Shown here in pieces: positions 8,045-15,984 of a stretch of 64,000 nt of DNA; the stretch's first letter is position 1, and every line of letters starts with the position of its first letter. The stretch is from a bacterium (GTDB lineage: Bacteria; Desulfobacterota; Binatia; DP-6): NCBI GenBank assembly GCA_026129405.1, contig JAHCID010000002.1:124001-188000 (forward strand), written 5' to 3'. The notes under the pieces were generated by a model. The model had not been told where the DNA came from. It made no database searches and saw only the letters and a list, made by a program, of their open reading frames with translations. The position numbers and the translations under genes are program-made.

Positions 8045-8956
8045 ATGCGAGAGATGAGGACGGGGCCGATGCTGCGCGGCGTGATCGCCACGGCGCTGGT
8101 CGCCGGGACGCTGCTGACGCCGGCGCTGGCGCTGGCCAGCAACGCCGGATTGGTGTTCCGCGCCATGGGTTTCTACAAGGGCGAGGAGGACATCTCCGAC
8201 GACCAGATCCAGTGTGAGGTGCCGGTCGTCGGCAACGCCATCATCGACGGCAACTTCTCGATGGGGATGTGGCTCACCTTCGGGCAGCGGACGATCTCGT
8301 TCCCGAACCGCAACCTGTCGTTCGCGAACCCGTGCGGCGGCTGGATGCAGCTGCGCAACAACATGAGCGTGAACGGCATCAACGTCACGCGGGTCGACGT
8401 CAAGTACAAGGTGCGCGGCCTGAGCGGCCTGCGCGGGGCGGTTCCGACGCGTAAGGGGTTCCCGCTCGCGTGTCGCGAGCTCCGCACCCAGAAGATCTTC
8501 GCCGGCACGCGGCTCGATCCGATCAACAGCGAGACCGCGCCCTCCACCAGCGGCGAGCCGAACGTCGGCTTCGTCCAGCTGCTGCCGATGGTGTCGGCCC
8601 AGGTGTTCCGCTGCCTGTGGGAGCAGTACGCGACGCTCGGGCCCGACGTGTTCACGTCCCTCCAGCTGGTGATCAAGGCGCGCGCCCGCGGCGTGGCCGA
8701 CAACGGCAGCCGCTACCAGACGAACACCATCAACTACACGCTCAACCTCCGTCACCTCTGCGGCAACGGTCGCCTCGACGACGGCGAGGAGTGCGACGCG
8801 AGCCCGTCGGCACCGAACACCTGCGGCCTCGGCGCGTGCAGGGAAGACGGCTTCTGCGCCCGCGGGCCGATCCCGTGCTTCTCGGACCAGGACTGCGTCG
8901 GCACGTGCACCGCGCAGGGCGTTCCGACCGAGTGCACCTGCGTCTGGGGACAGTGA
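8045..8956 (+). CDS. secreted protein with C-terminal cysteine-rich CGNG motif
   Basis: Function unknown. The 303-residue protein begins with a clear signal peptide (LRGVIATALVAGTLLTPALALAS). The mature part of ~210 residues has no family I can name and contains scattered cysteines. The last ~60 residues carry the motif CGNGRLDDGEECD followed by a dense run of cysteines (GACREDGFC, CFSDQDCVGTC, TECTCVWGQ), 14 cysteines in the mature chain overall. The CGNG...DGEECD pattern matches the cysteine-rich repeats common in Myxococcota-type secreted proteins. GGGGAGGAGACGTC precedes the ATG. It probably is folded by disulfide exchange outside the cytoplasm. Confidence 0.8.
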   Translation: MREMRTGPMLRGVIATALVAGTLLTPALALASNAGLVFRAMGFYKGEEDISDDQIQCEVPVVGNAIIDGNFSMGMWLTFGQRTISFPNRNLSFANPCGGWMQLRNNMSVNGINVTRVDVKYKVRGLSGLRGAVPTRKGFPLACRELRTQKIFAGTRLDPINSETAPSTSGEPNVGFVQLLPMVSAQVFRCLWEQYATLGPDVFTSLQLVIKARARGVADNGSRYQTNTINYTLNLRHLCGNGRLDDGEECDASPSAPNTCGLGACREDGFCARGPIPCFSDQDCVGTCTAQGVPTECTCVWGQ

Positions 8957-9004
8957 TCGGCTGCGGATTTGCGCGGCACCCGATCGTCGTCTAAGGCGAT
9001 CGTC

Positions 9005-9997
9005 GTGCTGCGTCGATGTCTTCTCCTCCTCGGCGGCGCGGCCATCATGGCCGCGCCGCTCGCGTTCGCCCAGGCGCTCGCGCCGCGCGTCGTCATCGAA
9101 GCTCCGGTCCACGACTTCGGCACCGTCGAGGAGGGGGCGGCCGTCGAGCACGTCTTCCGCGTGCGCAACGACGGCACCGACTGGCTCCGCGTCGAGCAGG
9201 TGAAAGGCACCTGCGGATGCACCGTCGGCGCCGCCGCGGGGACGCTGGTCGCCCCGGGCAGCGAGACGACGGTGCTCGTGACCCTCGATACGCGTCGCCT
9301 GGCAGGCCGCACCACGAAGACGGTGACGGTCTACACGAACGACCCGGTGTCGCCCCGCCTCGGGCTCACGGTCACGGGCGACGTCCTGACGGATCTCGTG
9401 ATCGCCCCGCAGCCGCTCTATCTCGGCCGCCTGCGCCGCGGCGAGCGCGTGCGGCGCGAGGTCCGCATAGCGCCCGGGCGTCCCGGCGGCACCGCTCAGG
9501 TGGTGCTCGTCGAGCAGGCGCCGCAGCCGCTGCGGGTCCTCATCGAGCCCGGCGACGATCCGGGCGAGCAGAAGCTCGTGGTCGACGTCGTCGGCGAGCT
9601 GCCGCTGGGCCGCTTCAACGACGAGGTCGTCCTGCGGACGACGAGCGCGGCGCGTCCGGTGGTGCGTCTTCCCGTCATGGCGAACGTCCAGGGCGACCTC
9701 GCCATCCTTCCCCCGCAGGTCACGTTCGACGTCGCCCGCGACGGCAGCGCCGAGCCCCACGACGTCCGCATCCGGAATCTCGGCCGCAACCCGCTGGCCG
9801 TCACCGGCGTGACCGCCCCCGATCCCGTCGCGTGGGAGCTCACGACGCTGCGTCCCGGTGCCGAGTGGAAGCTCACCCTGCGCCTGCGCGGCCCCCTGGT
9901 GTCGCCGCTCGCGGGCGAGGTCGAGGTTCTCACCACCCATCCGATCGACGCTCGGGTGGTGATCCCGGTGTACTCGCTGGACCGCTCGCAGAGCTGA
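9005..9997 (+). CDS. DUF1573-domain exported protein
   Basis: The product of ~330 residues has an N-terminal signal (CLLLLGGAAIMAAPLAFAQA) and a DUF1573 domain directly after it: HDFGTVEEGAAVEHVF then VKGTCGCTVG, with the signature TCGCT. DUF1573 proteins are Ig-like-fold exported proteins of unsettled function. Two more beta-rich Ig-like segments follow (~130-230 and ~230-330; TFDVARDGSAEPHDVRI). The GTG at 9005 is chosen because it places a short basic n-region before the hydrophobic core; an in-frame TTG at 8969 is an alternative. A 167-base GC-rich gap separates it from mfd. Confidence 0.78.
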   Translation: MLRRCLLLLGGAAIMAAPLAFAQALAPRVVIEAPVHDFGTVEEGAAVEHVFRVRNDGTDWLRVEQVKGTCGCTVGAAAGTLVAPGSETTVLVTLDTRRLAGRTTKTVTVYTNDPVSPRLGLTVTGDVLTDLVIAPQPLYLGRLRRGERVRREVRIAPGRPGGTAQVVLVEQAPQPLRVLIEPGDDPGEQKLVVDVVGELPLGRFNDEVVLRTTSAARPVVRLPVMANVQGDLAILPPQVTFDVARDGSAEPHDVRIRNLGRNPLAVTGVTAPDPVAWELTTLRPGAEWKLTLRLRGPLVSPLAGEVEVLTTHPIDARVVIPVYSLDRSQS

Positions 9998-10164
9998 CCT
10001 GCGGCCTGCGGCGCGCGGCCTTCCCCGCGGCCGACCCCGGCGCGCGCGGCTCCGCCGCCGCGGCGCGAGCCGCCGGCTGGTCGTGCGCGCGTGATGCGCG
10101 TGAGGCCGGACGCGGCCGCTCGACTTGCCGCGTCGGCGTCGCGCGGCTACCCCTCGAAGGTTCC

Positions 10165-13100
10165 ATGGCCGCCGCCCTGAAGGATCTCGTCCAGCGTGTC
10201 GGGCACGACCTCGCCGGTGGGGCTGCACCCGTGGTGCGGGTGTCGGGGCTGCGGGGAAGCGGGCCGGCGTTGGCGCTCGCCCGCTTGCTCGAAGAGGGGC
10301 GGCGCCCGGTGCTCGTGCTCGCGGCCGACGCGGCCGCGGCGGAGGGATTCGCGGCCGACCTGCGCTTCTTTCTCGGCGATCGCCGCCGTGGCGATCCGCT
10401 GGTGCGCCGGGTGCACGTGTTGCCGGGGTGGGAGGTGCCGCCGTTCGAGGCGTTGTCGCCGGGCCGCGAGACGGTCGCGGCGCGGGCGGAGGGACTCTAC
10501 CATCTGCTTCGCACCGACGCGCCGGTGATCGTCACCACCGTCGAGGCGTGGATGCAGCGGTGCCTGCCGCGCGAGGTGTTCGCGGCGGCGGTCGCGTGCG
10601 TGCGCCCCGGCGAGACGCTGGCCCCCGACGAGCTCGCCGAGCGGCTCATCGAGTGGGGGTATCACCGTGTGCCCCTCGCGCAGGACCCGGGCGACCTCGC
10701 GCTGCGCGGCGGGCTGCTCGACGTCTTCCCGGCCGGCTACGCGCAACCGGTGCGCATCGAGTTCCTGGGCGACGAGGTGGAGAGCCTGCGGCTCTTCGAT
10801 CCCACCTCGCAACGGTCGCTCGACCGTGTGGACGAGGTGCTGCTGCTGCCCGTGCAGGAGCTGGGGCGGACGCGGCTCGCGACCTCCGAGGTCACCCGGC
10901 GCGTGGACGAGCGGGCGGGGGACGTCGGGCTCGCACGGCAGGAGCGGCGCGACCTCGTCGAGGCGGTGCGCAACGGGCTGGCGTTACCCGGCACCGAGCT
11001 GCTGCTGCCCTACCTCTACGACGACCTCGCCGCGCTCGCCGACTACCTTCCCGCCGAGACGCTCGTCTGGGTGCAGAGCGGCGCCGAGGTCGACGCCGCC
11101 TTCGAGACGTTCTGGACCCAGATCACGGAGCACGCGGCGACGGCCATGCACGAGGGCCGTTTCCATCCGCCGGCGGAGGCGCTCTTCCTGGCGCCGGCGG
11201 CCGCGCGGGCGGTCCTCGCGGGGCGGTCGCGGATCGAGACCGAGGGCCTCGAGGAGCTCGCCGGCGGCGCGCTGCGGGCGACGACGTACTCGACCGACGC
11301 GCTGGCGCTGAAGGCGCAGGCGCCCTCCACCGATTCGCATCTCGCACCCATCGCGGCGCAGCTCCTCGCCTGGCAGCGCGAGGGACAGCGCCCCGTGCTG
11401 GTCGGCAGCACCGAGGCGCAGTGCGACCGGCTCGTCGCCCTGCTTGCGCCGCACGGGCTCGAGCTCCTCGCGAGCGGCGCGCCGTTTCCGCAGGCGCTGG
11501 CGACGAGCGGGCGCAAGCCGCTCGCGCTCGTCGGCGAGCTGACGCACGGGGTGCGGCTGCCCGACGACGGCTTCGTCGTCGTCACCGAGGCCGAGATCTT
11601 CGGCGAGCGCCGGCAGGTGCGACGCGGCCGTCGCCCGCGTCCGGCGGACTTCCTCTCGAGCCTCGCCGAGCTGAAGCCGAACGACTACGTCGTGCACACC
11701 GATCACGGCATCGGCCACTACCGCGGGCTGAGGCACCTGCAGGTCGCGGGCACCGAGGGCGACTACCTCCACCTCGATTACCTCGGCGGGGATCGGCTCT
11801 ACGTCCCCGTCGATCGCATCAACGTCGTCCAGCGCTACGTGAGCGGTGACGGCGCCGCCCCGCAGCTCGACAAGCTCGGCGGCAACTCGTGGGAGCGGGT
11901 CAAGGCGAAGACGAAGGAGAGCGTGCTCGCGATGGCGCACGACCTGCTGCGCATCTACGCCGCGCGCGATGCCCACGGCCGGCGACAGTACGCCACGGCC
12001 GACGACCTCTACCAGGAGTTCGTCGCGCGCTTTCCCTTCGAGGAGACGCCCGGCCAGCAGCGCGCCATCGACGAAGTCGTCACCGACCTCACCAGCGATC
12101 GCCCGATGGATCGCCTGGTGTGCGGCGACGTCGGCTTCGGCAAGACCGAGATCGCGATGCGGGCGACGTTTCTCGCGGTCCTCGCCGGCAAACAGGTCGC
12201 CGTACTGGTCCCCACGACGATCCTCGCGCAGCAGCACGCCGAGAGCTTCGCGCGGCGTTTCCAGGGCTACCCCATCAACGTCGAGATGGTCTCGCGCTTC
12301 CGCAGCGCCGCCGAGAACAAGGCGGTGCTCGCGCGAGCGGCCGAGGGGCGCGTCGACGTTGTCGTCGGCACGCATCGCCTGCTCCAGAAGGACGTGACGT
12401 GGAAGGACCTGGGCCTGCTCGTCGTCGACGAGGAGCATCGCTTCGGCGTGAAGGACAAGGAGCGCATCCGGGCGATGCGCTCGACCGTCGACGTGCTGAC
12501 GCTGACGGCCACGCCGATCCCGCGCACGCTCAACATGGCCCTGTCCGGCATTCGCGATCTCAGCATCATCGAGACCCCGCCGGTCGATCGTCTCGCCATC
12601 CGCACCTACGTCGCGCGCTACGACGAGACGGTCATCCGCGACGCGATCATGCGCGAGCTGGGGCGCGGCGGGCAGGTCTTCTTCGTCCACAATCGCGTCG
12701 AGAACATCGACGGGATGGCGCGTCGCCTGGGCGAGATCGTCCCGGAGGCGAAGATCGCCGTCGCACACGGGCAGATGCCCGAGGACGCGCTCGAGAAGAC
12801 GATGCTCGGCTTCATGCACGGCGAGACGACCGTGCTGGTCGCCTCGACGATCATCGAATCGGGGCTCGACATCCCGCGCGCCAACACGCTGATCGTGAAT
12901 CGCGCGGATACGCTCGGGCTGGCGCAGCTCTACCAGATCCGCGGGCGCGTCGGCCGCTCGCACCACCGCGCGTACGCCTACCTCCTGATCCCGGGCGAGC
13001 ATCTCATCACCGCCGACGCCCAGAAGCGCCTGCGCGTCCTCCAGGAGCTCGACGATCTCGGCGGCGGCTTCCGGCTGGCGGCGCACGACCTCGAGATCCG

Positions 13101-13665
13101 GGGCGCCGGCAACCTGCTCGGCAAGCAGCAATCCGGCCAGATCACGGCGGTCGGACTCGAGCTGTACACCCAGATGCTCGACCAGGCCGTGCGCGAGCTG
13201 CGCGGCGAGCGCGCGGAGCCGGACGTCGAGCCCGAGGTGCAGCTCGGCATCCCGGCCTTCATCCCGGCCACCTACGTGTCCGACGAGCGCCAACGCCTGG
13301 TCTGGTACAAGCGCCTGGCCGGCATCCGCGGGGTGCCGGACCTGGAGGAGATCGGCGGCGAGCTCGAGGATCGCTACGGGCCGCTGCCGCCGATGGTCGA
13401 CACGCTGCTGCGGCTCATGGAGCTGCGGCGCTGGCTGAAGGACCTGCGCATCCTCGCGGCGCGCCGCAAGGGCGACGCGATCGTCTTCGAGTTCGACGCG
13501 GCGACCCCGGTGCAGCCCGACCGGTTGCTCGAGGTCGTCCGCGGCACCAAGGGCAAGCTGCGCATGCTGAGCGGCTCGGCGCTGGCGGTGCGCGCCGAGG
13601 CCCGGGACCACGACGGGCTCATCGCCGAGCTCCGCTCCGTCTTGCAGACCATCGGAAGCGCGTGA
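10165..13665 (+). CDS. mfd: transcription-repair coupling factor Mfd
   Basis: Mfd removes stalled RNA polymerase at DNA damage and recruits UvrA. At 1166 residues it matches the family (1148 in E. coli). The N-terminal UvrB-like module includes LPGWEVPPFEALSP and GGLLDVFPAGYAQPVRIEF. The RNA-polymerase-interacting domain contains YVVHTDHGIGHYRGL and DRLYVPVDRINVVQRY. The translocase has GDVGFGKTEIAMRA (Walker A), VVDEEHRFGVKDKE (DEEH box), LTATPIPRTLNMAL, and ESGLDIPRANTLIVNRAD with QIRGRVGRS. The C-terminal TRCF domain is present. The ATG at 10165 follows CGAAGG. It sits near uvrA (15985), so both ends of coupled repair lie in one block. Confidence 0.96.
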   Translation: MAAALKDLVQRVGHDLAGGAAPVVRVSGLRGSGPALALARLLEEGRRPVLVLAADAAAAEGFAADLRFFLGDRRRGDPLVRRVHVLPGWEVPPFEALSPGRETVAARAEGLYHLLRTDAPVIVTTVEAWMQRCLPREVFAAAVACVRPGETLAPDELAERLIEWGYHRVPLAQDPGDLALRGGLLDVFPAGYAQPVRIEFLGDEVESLRLFDPTSQRSLDRVDEVLLLPVQELGRTRLATSEVTRRVDERAGDVGLARQERRDLVEAVRNGLALPGTELLLPYLYDDLAALADYLPAETLVWVQSGAEVDAAFETFWTQITEHAATAMHEGRFHPPAEALFLAPAAARAVLAGRSRIETEGLEELAGGALRATTYSTDALALKAQAPSTDSHLAPIAAQLLAWQREGQRPVLVGSTEAQCDRLVALLAPHGLELLASGAPFPQALATSGRKPLALVGELTHGVRLPDDGFVVVTEAEIFGERRQVRRGRRPRPADFLSSLAELKPNDYVVHTDHGIGHYRGLRHLQVAGTEGDYLHLDYLGGDRLYVPVDRINVVQRYVSGDGAAPQLDKLGGNSWERVKAKTKESVLAMAHDLLRIYAARDAHGRRQYATADDLYQEFVARFPFEETPGQQRAIDEVVTDLTSDRPMDRLVCGDVGFGKTEIAMRATFLAVLAGKQVAVLVPTTILAQQHAESFARRFQGYPINVEMVSRFRSAAENKAVLARAAEGRVDVVVGTHRLLQKDVTWKDLGLLVVDEEHRFGVKDKERIRAMRSTVDVLTLTATPIPRTLNMALSGIRDLSIIETPPVDRLAIRTYVARYDETVIRDAIMRELGRGGQVFFVHNRVENIDGMARRLGEIVPEAKIAVAHGQMPEDALEKTMLGFMHGETTVLVASTIIESGLDIPRANTLIVNRADTLGLAQLYQIRGRVGRSHHRAYAYLLIPGEHLITADAQKRLRVLQELDDLGGGFRLAAHDLEIRGAGNLLGKQQSGQITAVGLELYTQMLDQAVRELRGERAEPDVEPEVQLGIPAFIPATYVSDERQRLVWYKRLAGIRGVPDLEEIGGELEDRYGPLPPMVDTLLRLMELRRWLKDLRILAARRKGDAIVFEFDAATPVQPDRLLEVVRGTKGKLRMLSGSALAVRAEARDHDGLIAELRSVLQTIGSA

Positions 13666-13676
13666 TAGCCCCGCCG

Positions 13677-14606
13677 ATGATGTTCCGCCGCATGGGCGCG
13701 GCGACCGTGACGGCGTTGCTGCTGATCGCCGGTCCGGTTCGCGCCGAGGTCGTCAACCGGATCGTCGCCACCATCGACGGCGAGCCGATCACCGAACGCG
13801 AGCTGCGTCGCTACGCCGCCCAGCATGCCCGCGAAGGCATGTCCGACGGCCAGGTGCTCGACGCTTTCATCACCGACAAGCTCCTCGACAAGGAGGTCGA
13901 GGCCAAAGGCATCAAGATCACCGACGTCGAGGTCGACCGCTACATCGAGCAGGTGAAGGTGCGGGGGCGGCTCGACGACCAGAAGTTCAACGAGGCGCTG
14001 GCGCAGCAGGGCCTCACCCCGGAGGAGTACCGGGTCCGCATCAAGGGCGAGCTCGAGAAGTCGCAGCTCGTGAACCGGGAGATCCGCGGCCGCGTCAACG
14101 TCACGCCGGAAGAGGTCCAACGCTACTACGACGCGAACAAGGACCGCTTCGCCGTCGCCAGCGGCGTCACCGTGCGCGGCATCCTCGTCGAGGTCGGGCC
14201 CGCGGACGGCTCCGATGCCGTGGCGCATGCCCAGAGCCGGGCCGAGGAGGCGCGCGCCAAGGCGCTCGCCGGCGAGGACTTCGGGGCGCTGGCGGCCGAG
14301 TACTCCGACGGCCCCGGCGCCAACAGCGGCGGCGTCTTCGGTACGTTCAAGCAGGGCGAGATGGACCCGACGCTGGAGCGGGCCGTGTTCTCGCTGCGGC
14401 CGGGCGAGGTGAGCGAGGTGGTGCGGACCGGTCGCGGCTTCTTCGTGCTGAAGGTCGATCAGAACGAGGTCGGTGGACACCGCTCGCTCGCCGAGGTGAA
14501 GGACGAGATCCGCGAGCGGCTGTACGGCGAGCAGATCGAGAAGCGGTTCGAGGACTGGCTGTCCCGCGAGCTGCGGGAGCGGCACTCGGTCGAGGTGCTC
14601 AACTGA
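13677..14606 (+). CDS. SurA-like periplasmic chaperone / parvulin peptidyl-prolyl isomerase
   Basis: The 309-residue exported protein has a signal peptide (ATVTALLLIAGPVRAE), a SurA N-terminal chaperone module (VVNRIVATIDGEPITERELRR) and one parvulin domain at ~165-265 (EDFGALAAEYSDGP, GGVFGTFKQGEMDPTLE, LRPGEVSEVVRTGRGFFVLK). It likely assists folding of outer membrane proteins in the periplasm. E. coli SurA has two parvulin domains; one is common in other phyla. An in-frame GTG at 13662 overlapping the mfd stop is an alternative start. It overlaps the next gene by four bases. Confidence 0.88.
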   Translation: MMFRRMGAATVTALLLIAGPVRAEVVNRIVATIDGEPITERELRRYAAQHAREGMSDGQVLDAFITDKLLDKEVEAKGIKITDVEVDRYIEQVKVRGRLDDQKFNEALAQQGLTPEEYRVRIKGELEKSQLVNREIRGRVNVTPEEVQRYYDANKDRFAVASGVTVRGILVEVGPADGSDAVAHAQSRAEEARAKALAGEDFGALAAEYSDGPGANSGGVFGTFKQGEMDPTLERAVFSLRPGEVSEVVRTGRGFFVLKVDQNEVGGHRSLAEVKDEIRERLYGEQIEKRFEDWLSRELRERHSVEVLN

Positions 14607-15967
14607 ATCCGGCGATCTTCCGCGAATACGACATTCGCGGCATCGCCGACCGGGACTTCGACGCCGACTTCGCGGACCGCCTCGGTCGAGCCTACGGCGC
14701 GCTGGCGCGCGAGCACGGGGCGCGGCGGGTCGCGGTGGGCCGCGATTGCCGCCTCACCTCCGACGGATACGCGGCGGCGCTGCGGGAGGGCATCCGCAGC
14801 ACCGGGCTCGACGTCGTCGACGTCGGCGCCGTCGCCACGCCGCTCGTCTACTTCGCCATCTTCCACTGGGAGCTGGACGGCGGCATCCAGGTCACCGGCA
14901 GCCACAACCCGGCCGACCACAACGGCTTCAAGATCTGCCTCGGCCGCGAGGCGCTGCACGGCGACGCCATCTCGGACCTGCGCCGGCGCGTCGAGGCGGG
15001 ACGCTTTCCGAGCGGGCCGGGCACGATCACCGATCGGCCCGTGACCCCGACCTACGTCGACTACGTGGCCGCCGCCGTCGGTCGTCTCGCCCGCCCGGTG
15101 CGGGTCGTGGTCGACGCCGGCAACGGTACCGGCGGCCCGATCGCACCGGCGGTGTACGAGCGCCTCGGGGCCGACGTCACGGCGCTCTACTGCGAGATGG
15201 ACGGGCGGTTCCCGAACCACCACCCCGACCCGACGGTCGAGGAGAACATGCACCAGCTCGTCGCCGCCGTGCGCGAAACGGGCGCCGAGCTGGGCGTCGC
15301 CTTCGACGGCGACGCCGACCGCATCGGCGTCGTCGACGCGGCGGGGCGCATGGTCTGGGGCGACGAGCTGCTGGTCCTCTTCGCGCGCGACGTCCTCGCT
15401 CGCCGGCCGGGCGCCACCGTCGTGTCGGAGGTGAAGTGCTCGCAGCGCCTCTACGACGACATCGCTGCGCGCGGCGGCGTGCCGATCATGTGGAAGGCCG
15501 GGCACTCGCTGCTGAAGGCCAAGATGAAGGAGACCGGCGCGCTCCTCGGCGGCGAGATGAGCGGTCACATCTTCATCAAGGACGGCTGGTTCGGCTTCGA
15601 CGACGGCGTCTATGCCGGCGCCCGGCTGCTCGAGCTGCTCGCCCGCAGCGGCAGGACGGTGGCGGAGCTGCTCGCCGACCTGCCGCCGTCGCACACGACG
15701 CCCGAGATACGCGTCGACTGCCCCGACGCCGTGAAGTTTCGCGTCGCCGACGGCGTCCGCGACCGCCTGCGCGCCGAGGGGCGCGAGCTGATCGACATCG
15801 ACGGCGTGCGCGTGCGGCTGCCGCACGGGTGGGGCCTCCTGCGCGCGTCGAACACGCAGCCGGTGCTGGTCCTGCGCTTCGAGGCCGACACGCCGGCGCA
15901 CCTGGCCGAGTACCGGGGCTGGCTCGAAGGCATTGTCGCCGACGTGCGCCGCACGCTGGAGCGCTGA
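14603..15967 (+). CDS. phosphomannomutase/phosphoglucomutase, probable CTG start
   Basis: It interconverts hexose 1- and 6-phosphates for surface polysaccharide and sugar-nucleotide synthesis. All family sites are present: N-terminal [13 protein letters not shown], catalytic serine loop [12 protein letters not shown] (Ser ~100), metal loop [10 protein letters not shown], sugar loop GGEMSGH and phosphate loop [15 protein letters not shown]. The length of 454 residues is typical. No ATG, GTG or TTG lies between the upstream region and 14735, which is well inside the conserved core. A CTG at 14603 gives the residue order [13 protein letters not shown] expected for an [13 protein letters not shown] start, with GAGGTG five bases upstream and a CTGA overlap with the surA-like stop. 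Confidence 0.9.
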   Translation: MNPAIFREYDIRGIADRDFDADFADRLGRAYGALAREHGARRVAVGRDCRLTSDGYAAALREGIRSTGLDVVDVGAVATPLVYFAIFHWELDGGIQVTGSHNPADHNGFKICLGREALHGDAISDLRRRVEAGRFPSGPGTITDRPVTPTYVDYVAAAVGRLARPVRVVVDAGNGTGGPIAPAVYERLGADVTALYCEMDGRFPNHHPDPTVEENMHQLVAAVRETGAELGVAFDGDADRIGVVDAAGRMVWGDELLVLFARDVLARRPGATVVSEVKCSQRLYDDIAARGGVPIMWKAGHSLLKAKMKETGALLGGEMSGHIFIKDGWFGFDDGVYAGARLLELLARSGRTVAELLADLPPSHTTPEIRVDCPDAVKFRVADGVRDRLRAEGRELIDIDGVRVRLPHGWGLLRASNTQPVLVLRFEADTPAHLAEYRGWLEGIVADVRRTLER

Positions 15968-15984
15968 CCGGCCGGGGCGGGACG

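Noticed and set aside
9016-10164. N-terminal extension of Mfd to 1549 residues
   Set aside because: The extra ~380 residues are the shadow of the DUF1573 gene; Mfd homology begins at the ATG at 10165.
9998-10164. Possible regulatory hairpins in the GC-rich gap before mfd
   Set aside because: Many alternative weak pairings, none clearly better than expected for such GC content.
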